This document shows positions 1 through 5,384 of a stretch of 5,384 nucleotides of DNA, piece after piece (positions within the stretch are counted from its first letter, which is position 1; each line of letters opens with the position of its first letter). The notes under the pieces are model-generated. The model did not search any database, was not told the origin of the DNA, and saw nothing but the letters and a program-made list of their open reading frames with translations. Source of the stretch: Thermoguttaceae bacterium. Its GTDB lineage: Bacteria; Planctomycetota; Planctomycetia; Pirellulales; Thermoguttaceae. The stretch spans positions 1-5,384 of the forward strand of contig JAFYVO010000395.1 in NCBI GenBank assembly GCA_017549085.1. Reading direction: 5' to 3'. The translations under genes were made by a program, and so were the position numbers.

Positions 1-231
1 AAGTGGACGTCATAGCATACCAGGTATCCCGAGATCAGGGTAAAGACCAGAATGGCCGCGATGCTGCCGGCCGTGAAAACGAGGGGCTTTCTGTTGGCGG
101 AGAAGAATGAGCCGATACGGGATGCCGTCTCCGAGAAGAAGTAACGGATCCGGAAGAAGACGGAAGGTGACGTCTCCCGGTCCTCCTGACGGTTCTCGGG
201 CACGTCAAGCAGGCCTCCCTGCTCTCTGCAG
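1..231. other. Compositionally foreign segment at the left edge
   Basis: Read in the minus-strand frame that continues from the ExbD-like gene, this stretch uses GAG for all 5 Glu and CAG for both Gln. The adjoining 166 codons use GAA for 16 of 17 Glu and CAA for all 9 Gln. Leu is CTG in 4 of 6 here, against CTC in 10 of 12 next door. AGA appears twice for Arg. The first 60 bases are about 53% GC. The frame encodes a juxtamembrane stretch (VFFRIRYFFSETASRIGSFF) and then a helix ending in 'GYLVCYDVH'. That resembles the N-terminal anchor of Firmicutes envelope proteins of the M23/G5 type (weak inference). A GTG at 203-201 with AGGGAGG about 10 bases upstream could be a separate start. The segment could be an assembly chimera, a recombination product or a transferred piece. 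Confidence 0.7.
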
Positions 232-731
232 GAGGCGACGAGCGCGCTGTTTTCTTGGCGCAGGTCGTCGCGTCGTTTCTCTTTTTCGAAAATTTCGCTT
301 TTGAGATCGAACGCGATTTTATCCGCCGCGCCGCGCCGTTGCGACGCGAGTTCGATTTCGGCGTCGATTTCGGCGAACGCTTGAAAAGCGGCGCGGTATT
401 CGCTTTCCGCGGCGACGGCTTGGCGTTCGACGTCGAGCGCGCGAGCGTTGAGGTCTTCCGTTTCGGTTTGGAGTCGAACGACGTTTTGACGCGTTTCGTC
501 GAACGTTTTCGCGGCGGCGACGTAAACGGCGCTTTCGGACGGCGACTTGTCGGCTTGTTCGAGCGCGGCGTCGGCGGCGACGTTGCGCGCCCGCGTTCCG
601 GCGATCATTACGAGGATGATTAAAACGCCGACGAGGTTCGAAACGACGTCGAGGAACGAGTCTTGACCGTCGCCGCCGACTTCTTCGACGGTTCGCGGGC
701 GGCGGTAAAATTGACGGCGGCGTTTTTTCAT
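3..731 (-). CDS. ExbD/TolR-like membrane protein with coiled coil, partial; C-terminal part probably foreign
   Basis: The frame opens at ATG 731-729 and stays open for 243 codons to the left edge, with no stop. Residues 1-20 are strongly basic. Residues 24-45 ('DSFLDVVSNLVGVLIILVMI') form one membrane helix with Asp28 placed like the proton-path Asp of ExbD/TolR. Residues 85-165 are rich in Glu, Arg, Gln and Ala and look like a periplasmic coiled coil. In ExbD/TolR proteins the helix works with an ExbB/TolQ/MotA-type proton channel; planctomycetes carry divergent versions of this shape. From about residue 167 (position 231) codon use changes completely and a second hydrophobic helix appears (residues 217-238), which the family does not have. 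The native C-terminal domain is probably missing and the rest chimeric. No Shine-Dalgarno precedes the ATG. No ExbB gene is visible; upstream lies a divergent intergenic region. The gene is likely real up to about residue 166; its exact function is inferred. Confidence 0.72.
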   Translation of the reverse strand, partial: MKKRRRQFYRRPRTVEEVGGDGQDSFLDVVSNLVGVLIILVMIAGTRARNVAADAALEQADKSPSESAVYVAAAKTFDETRQNVVRLQTETEDLNARALDVERQAVAAESEYRAAFQAFAEIDAEIELASQRRGAADKIAFDLKSEIFEKEKRRDDLRQENSALVASCREQGGLLDVPENRQEDRETSPSVFFRIRYFFSETASRIGSFFSANRKPLVFTAGSIAAILVFTLISGYLVCYDVH

Positions 732-812
732 TGGAGTTTGGGTAAACTGCGGGGAGGAGCGGCGATGGGGAAATAAGGAAAGCCGGGCTTGATTCGGCGG
801 CTCGACTTGCGA

Positions 813-841
813 ACGATACCAAAAAAGCCGCGTCGACGCAA
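813..841 (-). promoter_or_regulatory. Possible sigma70-type promoter for the ExbD-like gene
   Basis: On the minus strand TTGCGT (841-836) is followed, after exactly 17 bases, by TATCGT (818-813). They match the sigma70 consensus boxes at 3 of 6 and 4 of 6 positions. Transcription would begin near 806 and leave a leader of about 75 bases before the ATG at 731. The match is moderate and may be chance. Confidence 0.28.
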
Positions 842-918
842 GGGGGAATCGCGGCCCGATTTTTTAAGCCGTCGAGGACAAAAAATTCGTTTTTGCGGCG
901 ATTTTGCGGGGCGGTCGC

Positions 919-947
919 TTTTTTTTCGGCGTTTGATTCGGTATAAT
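919..947 (+). promoter_or_regulatory. Promoter of the propeller-hydrolase operon
   Basis: A perfect TATAAT lies at 942-947, in a sequence otherwise too GC-rich to produce it readily by chance. The -35 position at 17-base spacing (919-924) falls in a run of T and matches the consensus poorly. The predicted start is near 954, giving a leader of about 42 bases before ATG 996. The -10 box is the supported part. Confidence 0.5.
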
Positions 948-981
948 GGAGGGGACGCGAAGGGCGCGTCGGTTTTGAGAA

Positions 982-987
982 AAGGAG
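982..987 (+). promoter_or_regulatory. Ribosome binding site of the propeller gene
   Basis: AAGGAG ends 8 bases before ATG 996, a normal Shine-Dalgarno arrangement. It fixes the start codon, which also opens a proper signal peptide. By contrast, the divergent gene at 731 has no such site. Confidence 0.8.
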
Positions 988-995
988 ATTAAGGG

Positions 996-2111
996 ATGAA
1001 AAAAAGAGCGGCGTTGGTTTTGAGTCGTCGAGCGTTTTGCGTTTTGAGCGTCGCCGGCGCGTTGGGCGTCGGAACGTTGGCGTTGGCCGAGGATGGGAGC
1101 GCGATTTTAAGCGAAAAGTCGTTGAAGAGCGCCGCCGAGTTGGTCGACGTTTTGAAGGCGAGGTTCGGCAAGCCGTTCGAGATTCCGGCGCGAACCGGGC
1201 TCGACGTTCTCGGCGCGGAGCAAAAGAAGCCGCGCGCCGTTATTTTTAAGGCGGACTCCGACTGGAACGACCCGGCGTCGCTCCGTTGGTATTGGAGCGC
1301 GGCGGAAGCGCCGGAGGTCGCGGCGGCTCATCGCGGTTGGTTCAACAACGTCAGCGAGTGCAAACCGGCGTACGGCGACCGTTGCGTTCTGATCGCCGCG
1401 TCGGGGGGCGGGGTCGCGCTCGTTCGAGTCGCCGACAAAGCGACGCTTTTTTACGGACATATCGGCGGCAATCCGCACTCGGCGGCGGTTTTGCCGGACG
1501 GGAACGTCGTCGCGATCTCGAGTACCGGCGCGCGAATCAAACTTTTCGCCGTTCCGGACGCGGCGAGCGGTCCGAACGCTCCGAGCGCGACGGGGCCGAC
1601 TCCGGTCGCGGCGGAATACGAACTTAAAGGCGGGCACGGCGTCGTTTGGGACGCGAAGCGCCGCGTTCTTTGGGCGTTGGGCGGCGCGGAAATCGTCGAA
1701 TTCGAGTACGTCGGAACGAAGGAAAAGCCGGCGTTGAAGGAGATTTGGCGCGCGAAACTGCCGGGGCTCGCTCGCGGCGGACACGACCTTTACGCGGCGC
1801 CCGGTTTCGACGCGTTGGTTTCGACCGGAGCGGGCGTCGCCGTTTTCGATCCGGAAAAACGCGAGTTTTTCGACGTTTACGAAGCGCGCGGCGCGGACGG
1901 ACACGGCGTTAAAAGCGTTTCGTTAACGCCGAACGGAACGCTGCCGATGACCTTGCTTCCGGTCGAAGAGTGGTGGACGCCGAGCCCGACTTGGGGCAAC
2001 GAAGCCGGAACGCCGGTCGGAACGCTCGACGGCGCAAGGTTTTACAAAGCGCGTTGGTTCGTCGCGGACAAATTTAGCGAAATCGGCGACGGGAAAGATT
2101 GGGGGAAATGA
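996..2111 (+). CDS. Exported beta-propeller protein, DUF6528-like
   Basis: The protein has 371 residues. Residues 1-31 are a signal peptide: a basic start, a twin-arginine-like S10-R-R-A-F-C, a hydrophobic core, and a likely peptidase site after A29-L-A31. The rest looks like a beta-propeller made of repeated strand pairs with glycine-rich turns and recurrent central His residues: N159-P-H161-S, G213-H214-G, G262-H263-D and G302-H303-G. Other propeller-like segments are 'ASGGGVALVRVADK' (135-148), 'LPDGNVVAISS' (166-176), 'WDAKRRVLWALGG' (218-230) and 'GVAVFDPEKREFF' (280-292). The spacing and the 'SDWNDP...W.W' opening fit the DUF6528 family as I remember it. The biochemical role of that family is not known to me; a ligand-binding or carbohydrate-related envelope role is only a guess. 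The stop overlaps the next start by four bases, so the two genes are translationally coupled. The promoter at 942-947 probably drives both. Confidence 0.9.
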   Translation: MKKRAALVLSRRAFCVLSVAGALGVGTLALAEDGSAILSEKSLKSAAELVDVLKARFGKPFEIPARTGLDVLGAEQKKPRAVIFKADSDWNDPASLRWYWSAAEAPEVAAAHRGWFNNVSECKPAYGDRCVLIAASGGGVALVRVADKATLFYGHIGGNPHSAAVLPDGNVVAISSTGARIKLFAVPDAASGPNAPSATGPTPVAAEYELKGGHGVVWDAKRRVLWALGGAEIVEFEYVGTKEKPALKEIWRAKLPGLARGGHDLYAAPGFDALVSTGAGVAVFDPEKREFFDVYEARGADGHGVKSVSLTPNGTLPMTLLPVEEWWTPSPTWGNEAGTPVGTLDGARFYKARWFVADKFSEIGDGKDWGK

Positions 2112-3055
2112 TGGAAGCGGTAAAGACGGAAGAGACGGCGGAAACGGTTCAAGCGTCGGGAACGAAACGTCGGCGGAAACGCGTCGCGGTCGTTTTGCTC
2201 GCGGCGGCGACGGCGTTCGCGATGTTTAACGTCGGCGTTCGAACGATCGCGCCGCGTATGCTGTTTCATCCGAACGACGACCCGGGCGCGCGGGCCGAGT
2301 TGACGCGAATCGCGGAGGAGACTGGGAACGTCGAGCCGATGCGAACGACGCTCGTCGACGGAACCGAAATTTTCGGTTGGGCGGCGCTTGCTCGGGCGGA
2401 GAGCGGGGGCGCGCCGGAAAAGGAACCGCCGGTCGTCCTTTATTTTGAAGGGAACGGCGGCAACTCGGCGGCGCGAACGCGCGACGTCGTTCGGAAACCG
2501 GGCCCGCTCGCCGGGTTCGACTTCGTTTGTTGCGACTATCCGGGATACGGCGAGAGCGGAGGCAAACCGTCGGCGCGGACGCTTAAAGCGTTCGGTTTGG
2601 CCGCTTACGACGCGACCGTAAAAGCGTTTCCGGGGCGGCGAATCGTCGTTTTCGGGTTCAGCTTGGGAACCGGTGTCGCTTCTTACGTCGCGTCGGAGCG
2701 GGAAGTCGCCGGGCTGATTTTGGCGGCGCCTTACGCGGACGGGTTCGACCTTTTTAATAACTTCGCGCCGATTTTTTACGGCCCGACGCGGTTGGCGGTT
2801 CCTTATCGAATGGAGGCGGTTAAGTTCGCCAAAAAGGTCGACGTTCGCCCGTTGATTTTGGCGACTCGGCCCGACGCGCTTGTTCCGTTTGCGAGTTCCG
2901 AACGATTGGCGAAGGCGTTTCCGAAGGGCGCCGAGTTTGTCGCGCAGGACGACGTCGAGCATCATTGGGTTTGGTCGACGGAGGAAGCGGGCGCGGCGAT
3001 CGTCGAGTATTTGCGTTCCTTAACGCCGCCGCAAACGAACGAAACGGCGCGTTAA
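2108..3055 (+). CDS. Membrane-anchored alpha/beta hydrolase (BEM46/ABHD13-like)
   Basis: The protein has 315 residues counted from ATG 2108; ATG 2111 is equally possible, and a TTG at 2099 lies further upstream in frame. A basic stretch (K20-R25) precedes one membrane helix (about 26-48) and then 'RMLFHP', the usual opening of BEM46-type serine hydrolases (COG1073). The oxyanion segment is 'YFEGNGGN' (112-119). A 'DYPGYGESGG' strand-turn follows at 143-152. The nucleophile elbow is G183-F-S185-L-G187. The acid is probably D256 in 'TRPDALVP', and the base H285 or H286 in 'VEHHW'. The triad is therefore complete and the enzyme should be active on an ester, thioester or amide; the substrate cannot be read from sequence. 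The catalytic domain probably faces the periplasm, given the basic N-terminus. The start overlaps the propeller stop (ATGA), with a weak GGGGG ribosome site. A strong hairpin terminator lies 32 bases after the stop. Confidence 0.92.
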   Translation: MMEAVKTEETAETVQASGTKRRRKRVAVVLLAAATAFAMFNVGVRTIAPRMLFHPNDDPGARAELTRIAEETGNVEPMRTTLVDGTEIFGWAALARAESGGAPEKEPPVVLYFEGNGGNSAARTRDVVRKPGPLAGFDFVCCDYPGYGESGGKPSARTLKAFGLAAYDATVKAFPGRRIVVFGFSLGTGVASYVASEREVAGLILAAPYADGFDLFNNFAPIFYGPTRLAVPYRMEAVKFAKKVDVRPLILATRPDALVPFASSERLAKAFPKGAEFVAQDDVEHHWVWSTEEAGAAIVEYLRSLTPPQTNETAR

Positions 3056-3087
3056 TCGGCGCGAACGCACCGGCGAAAAACGACGAA

Positions 3088-3124
3088 AAAACGCCGTTCG
3101 AGCGGAAAACTCGAACGGCGTTTT
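3088..3124. terminator. Bidirectional intrinsic terminator between convergent genes
   Basis: A perfect 15-bp inverted repeat (3088-3102 and 3110-3124, arm AAAACGCCGTTCGAG) has a 7-base loop. Read rightward it ends in TTTT; read leftward the T run is six long (complement of 3086-3091). It lies 32 bases past the hydrolase stop and 28 bases past the stop of the leftward gene, so it can end both transcripts. A second small hairpin with one bulge (AAGTC/GACTT plus GCGA/TCGC, 3132-3153) sits between it and the leftward stop. Confidence 0.9.
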
Positions 3125-3152
3125 CGGTTTTAAGTCGGCGACTCTCGCGACT

Positions 3153-4010
3153 TTACGGGATGATCGCCGCGGCGCCGACGACGGCTCCGGCTTGCATCAA
3201 ACCGCCGCGCAACGAAATCGGAACCGGGTTCAAGATGTTCGGCGCGCAGTCGCCCGGACGGTAGTGCCCGAGGTCGTAAATGCATTCGTTCGGCGGGTAA
3301 ACGCCCATCAAGTAGGGCAAAACCGGAATCGTCAGCAGGAAACGAGCGCGCGCGGTGAACGGAACCAGCAACGGATGGCAGTAGTGGCCGTGTCGTTCGA
3401 GTTGCGGGTCTTCAAAGTAAAGCGGTTTGTAGCACAACGACGACGCTTTCCAAGTGAACTCGATCGGCGTCGGCGCCTTGCGGACGTAATCGTCTTCCGG
3501 AAGCGGGCAACGTTCCGGGAAGAGCCCCGGTTTCGGAACGACTTTGTACGGAACGTCCAAAATCGACGGCATATCGTTCGGGTCCGGGCATTCGTCGACG
3601 TAAGGCGCGTCGGTTCCGCCCAGCGGATTCGCGTGTTGAGCGGTCGCGTCGGCGGTCGGCGCGGCGGCGTATTGCGTTTGGCGAATCGGCGACGGTTTGA
3701 CGCTTTGGAAGGTCGCGCTCGTTTGACGAATCGGCGATTTTTCGACGGGCGCCGGTTTAACCGTCGGAACGGCGGACTTTTGCGTCGCGACGTTCGGACT
3801 GACAAAACGCGCGCCGTCGGTCGGCGTCGCGGCGGTCGATTCGTCGTCGGAGAGGAAACGCGCCAAACGGGCGTCGAGGTTTTCCGCCTCGGTCGGAGCC
3901 GTAAATTGTTGAGCGAACGCGACGCCGCTCAAAACCGCGACGGCGCAACAAGACGAAACGAGCGAGCGCGAAATCGCCGGCGCTCGACCGAAAAGTCGAC
4001 GAAATACCAT
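3153..4010 (-). CDS. Secreted planctomycete-type protein of unknown function
   Basis: The protein has 285 residues. GGGAGG (4022-4017) lies 6 bases before ATG 4010-4008 and fixes the start. Residues 1-33 are a signal peptide (basic start, hydrophobic 17-32, site after A31-F-A33). Residues 34-135 are a low-complexity Ala/Thr/Pro region with a repeated 'SPIRQT' (92-97 and 107-112). Residues 136-270 are the conserved-looking domain, with six cysteines outside the signal peptide (C141, C168, C193, C211, C243, C255), 'YKPLYFEDPQLERHGHYCHP' and 'PPNECIYDLGHYRPGDCAPN'. The even number of cysteines in an exported protein suggests disulfides. The end (272-285) is Ala/Gly-rich and hydrophobic. I recall similar signal-peptide proteins from planctomycetes, but no named domain or function. 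It lies downstream of guaB on the same strand, across a gap with hairpins, so it is probably transcribed separately. Confidence 0.87.
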   Translation of the reverse strand: MVFRRLFGRAPAISRSLVSSCCAVAVLSGVAFAQQFTAPTEAENLDARLARFLSDDESTAATPTDGARFVSPNVATQKSAVPTVKPAPVEKSPIRQTSATFQSVKPSPIRQTQYAAAPTADATAQHANPLGGTDAPYVDECPDPNDMPSILDVPYKVVPKPGLFPERCPLPEDDYVRKAPTPIEFTWKASSLCYKPLYFEDPQLERHGHYCHPLLVPFTARARFLLTIPVLPYLMGVYPPNECIYDLGHYRPGDCAPNILNPVPISLRGGLMQAGAVVGAAAIIP

Positions 4011-4016
4011 TGGGAG

Positions 4017-4022
4017 CCTCCC
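4017..4022 (-). promoter_or_regulatory. Ribosome binding site of the secreted-protein gene
   Basis: GGGAGG on the minus strand sits 6 bases upstream of ATG 4010. It supports this start over an out-of-frame ATG about 40 bases upstream. Confidence 0.75.
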
Positions 4023-4197
4023 TGCTTCAACGACAAGAGCCTTTTCATCCTTGAAAAGACGCGGTAATTTTTGCGAAAAGTCGACGCTTGCCGCGAATTC
4101 GTTCCTCTTGAACGTCGCGGCGCGTCAAAACATTCGACGCCGGTTAAAACGTCGAACGTTCGGCGGCCGAAACCGCCTCCCGATTTTGGCTTCGACG

Positions 4198-4227
4198 GCG
4201 CGGCAAGTTCGGGAAGACTCGCCGCGC
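4198..4227 (-). terminator. GC-rich hairpin downstream of guaB
   Basis: Arms 4198-4207 and 4218-4227 pair over 10 bp with a 10-base loop. The minus-strand RNA has one G-U wobble where the plus-strand RNA would have an A-C mismatch, so the fold fits guaB-direction RNA better. However, the T-rich stretch (TCTTTTCGATTTT) follows on the plus side. It may be a transcript-end stabiliser rather than a terminator. Confidence 0.35.
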
Positions 4228-4240
4228 TCTTTTCGATTTT

Positions 4241-4267
4241 AAAACGACGCCGATTCGCCGCCGTTTT
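4241..4267 (-). terminator. Probable guaB terminator
   Basis: On the minus strand AAAACGGCG, a 9-base loop and CGTCGTTTT form a 9-bp stem with one G-U pair, beginning 12 bases after the guaB stop codon. Only four U residues end the stem, so termination may be weak. On the plus strand the G-U pair becomes an A-C mismatch, which favours the minus-strand reading. Confidence 0.5.
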
Positions 4268-4278
4268 TGCGGAACGAC

Positions 4279-5384
4279 TTAGAAGCAGTCGCCGCCGCTG
4301 TAGTTCGGGGCTTCGTGCGTGATCGCGACGTCGTGCGGGTGGTTTTCGCGCACCGTCGCGGCCGAAATGCGAATGAATTTCGCCTTTTGGCGCAGGTCTT
4401 CGATCGTTTCGGCGCCGCAGTAACCCATCCCGGCGCGAATCCCGCCGACGAGTTGGTAAACGTAATCGCTGAGCGCGCCGCGGTAAGGAACGCGCCCTTC
4501 GACGCCTTCCGGAACCAGTTTTCCGACGACTTGCCCCTTTTGGAAGTAACGGTCGCTCGAGCCGCGTTGCATCGCGCCGATCGACCCCATCCCGCGGTAA
4601 AGTTTGAACGTGCGGCCTTGGTAAAGAACCGTTTCGCCCGGCGCTTCGTCGAGACCGGCGAAGAGGCTCCCCAACATAACGGCGCGCGCGCCGGCGGCCA
4701 ACGCTTTCACAATGTCGCCGGAGAAGCGGATACCGCCGTCGGCGATGACCGTAACGTCGGCGTCTTGCGCGACTTTCGCGGCGCGGCTGATCGCGGTGAT
4801 CTGCGGAACGCCGACGCCGGAAACGACGCGGGTCGTGCAGATCGAACCGGGGCCGATCCCGACTTTGACCGCGTCGGCGCCCGCGTCGATCAGGGCTTTG
4901 CACCCTTCGGCGGTCGCGACGTTGCCGGCGATCACGTCGACGTCCCAACGTTTCTTGACGTTGCGGATCGTTTCGACGACGTTGAGCGAGTGGCCGTGCG
5001 CGCTGTCGATGATGATGAAGTCCGCCCCTTCGGCGACCAAACGCTCGACGCGTTCGTAGTCGTGAACGCCCGCGGCGGCGCCGACGCGGAGTCGACCTTC
5101 TTCGTCCTTGCAGGAGTTCGGGTAGCGGCGCATCATATCGACGTCGCGAATCGTGATGAGCCCGGTTAATTTATTATTATCGTCCACAAGGAGGAGTTTC
5201 TCCACCTTATTTTCCATCAAAATTTTCTCGGCTTGCTCGAGCGTAACGTGCCCGCGCGCTTTGACGAGGTGTTCGCTCGTCATCACGTCGGAAACGGGGA
5301 GTTCCCAATTGTCGAGGAAGCGAAGGTCGCGCTTCGTAACGACGCCGATGAGTTCTTTGTCAGGGCCGACGACCGGGACGCCGG
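4279..5384 (-). CDS. guaB: Inosine-5'-monophosphate dehydrogenase, N-terminus outside window
   Basis: The enzyme oxidises IMP to XMP with NAD+, the committed step of GTP synthesis, in the cytoplasm as a tetramer. The frame enters from the right edge (first full codon 5382-5380), and 367 residues are visible. About 120 N-terminal residues are missing if the length is typical (near 490). Visible residues 1-24 end the first CBS domain, and 31-86 hold the second ('[10 protein letters not shown]', '[20 protein letters not shown]'). The barrel then resumes with '[12 protein letters not shown]' (121-132), 'IAGNVAT' (151-157), the catalytic loop '[17 protein letters not shown]' with Cys182, '[11 protein letters not shown]' (213-223), '[18 protein letters not shown]' with the flap pair R278-Y279, and '[12 protein letters not shown]' (291-302). 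All key residues are present, so it should be active. The C-terminus is complete. CBS domains in this family bind purine nucleotides. A short stretch of atypical codons lies at 5161-5217. Confidence 0.97.
   Translation of the reverse strand, partial: GVPVVGPDKELIGVVTKRDLRFLDNWELPVSDVMTSEHLVKARGHVTLEQAEKILMENKVEKLLLVDDNNKLTGLITIRDVDMMRRYPNSCKDEEGRLRVGAAAGVHDYERVERLVAEGADFIIIDSAHGHSLNVVETIRNVKKRWDVDVIAGNVATAEGCKALIDAGADAVKVGIGPGSICTTRVVSGVGVPQITAISRAAKVAQDADVTVIADGGIRFSGDIVKALAAGARAVMLGSLFAGLDEAPGETVLYQGRTFKLYRGMGSIGAMQRGSSDRYFQKGQVVGKLVPEGVEGRVPYRGALSDYVYQLVGGIRAGMGYCGAETIEDLRQKAKFIRISAATVRENHPHDVAITHEAPNYSGGDCF

Larger units (their letters stand above)
732..995. other. Divergent intergenic region
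   Basis: These 264 bases separate two divergent genes. They hold the candidate promoters at 813-841 (minus) and 919-947 (plus) and the ribosome binding site at 982-987. A short open frame at 789-992 encodes an Arg-rich peptide with no recognisable features and spans the -10 box, so it is probably not a gene. No convincing RNA gene or operator repeat is visible. Confidence 0.6.
4011..4278. other. Intergenic region between guaB and the secreted-protein gene
   Basis: These 268 bases hold two hairpins (4198-4227 and 4241-4267) close to the guaB stop. A perfect 10-base palindrome CGAACGTTCG (4153-4162) overlaps TTCGGC-G-GCCGAA (4159-4171). A 13-base sequence at 4074-4086 recurs inside the neighbouring gene at 3989-4001. 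The secreted-protein gene's promoter should lie here, but no convincing pair of boxes is visible. No coding capacity is supported; the open frames here are Arg-rich and featureless. Confidence 0.55.

Noticed and set aside
847..865. Hairpin AATCG/CGATT followed by T residues in the divergent region
   Set aside because: The stem is only 5 bp, and no plus-strand gene upstream needs a terminator here. It is probably chance.
1107..1904. Minus-strand open frame antisense to the propeller gene
   Set aside because: The propeller has a ribosome site, signal peptide and domain pattern. The antisense frame has none of these.
2042..2965. Long Arg-rich open frame on the minus strand, antisense to the hydrolase
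   Set aside because: It mirrors a gene with complete catalytic motifs. Its length follows from the codon bias, which leaves few stops in other frames. The product is low-complexity Arg-rich with no motif.
3192..4067. Long plus-strand open frame across the secreted-protein gene
   Set aside because: It is antisense to a gene with a ribosome site, signal peptide and conserved cysteines. Its product is Arg-rich and featureless.
3989..4086. 13-base direct repeat CGAAAAGTCGACG at 3989-4001 and 4074-4086
   Set aside because: The DNA is saturated with GTCGA-type words, so a repeat of this size is expected. No duplication or mobile-element boundary accompanies it.
4153..4171. Palindrome CGAACGTTCG overlapping TTCGGCGGCCGAA, considered as an operator
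   Set aside because: Short self-complementary words are common in this biased sequence, and no promoter is recognisable beside it.
3929..4948. Long minus-strand open frame overlapping guaB, the gap and the secreted-protein gene
   Set aside because: It is out of frame with both real genes, and the product is extremely Arg-rich.
4267..5169. Long plus-strand open frame across guaB
   Set aside because: It is antisense to an unmistakable IMP dehydrogenase. The Asp/Arg/Ala-rich product reflects the reverse reading of its codons.

Overview
The window is GC-rich bacterial DNA. It suggests a planctomycete (order Pirellulales or a relative, possibly gut- or rumen-associated). The reasons are an ExbD-like protein whose membrane helix has the 'DSFLDVVSNLVG' form, a secreted protein resembling an uncharacterised planctomycete-type family, and an IMP dehydrogenase tail ending in a planctomycete-like '[16 protein letters not shown]' stretch. 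These assignments come from memory of the families, not from a search. The main part of the window has a uniform codon style (GAA, CAA, CTC/TTG, GTC, GCG, TCG).

Layout. Positions 3-731 (minus) carry an open frame that starts as an ExbD/TolR-like single-helix protein with a long coiled coil and runs off the left edge. At about position 231 the codon style changes abruptly, so the leftmost ~230 bases look foreign: an assembly chimera or a recombination junction. Positions 732-995 are a divergent intergenic region with a good -10 box and ribosome binding site for the rightward genes. Positions 996-2111 and 2108-3055 (both plus) form a two-gene operon with an ATGA stop/start overlap: an exported beta-propeller protein (DUF6528-like), then a membrane-anchored alpha/beta hydrolase. 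A perfect 15-bp hairpin at 3088-3124 serves as terminator for this operon and for the convergent gene. Positions 3153-4010 (minus) encode a secreted cysteine-containing protein of unknown function. A 268-base gap with two hairpins separates it from guaB (IMP dehydrogenase), which enters from the right edge and ends at 4279 (minus).

How the genes work together. guaB is housekeeping GTP synthesis and has no visible functional link to the secreted protein downstream. The propeller and the hydrolase are translationally coupled and both are predicted to act at or beyond the cytoplasmic membrane, so a shared envelope or extracellular role is plausible but unproven. I see no tRNA, rRNA, CRISPR array or insertion sequence, and no clear evidence of a new multi-gene system. 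The most notable observation is the compositional break near position 231.
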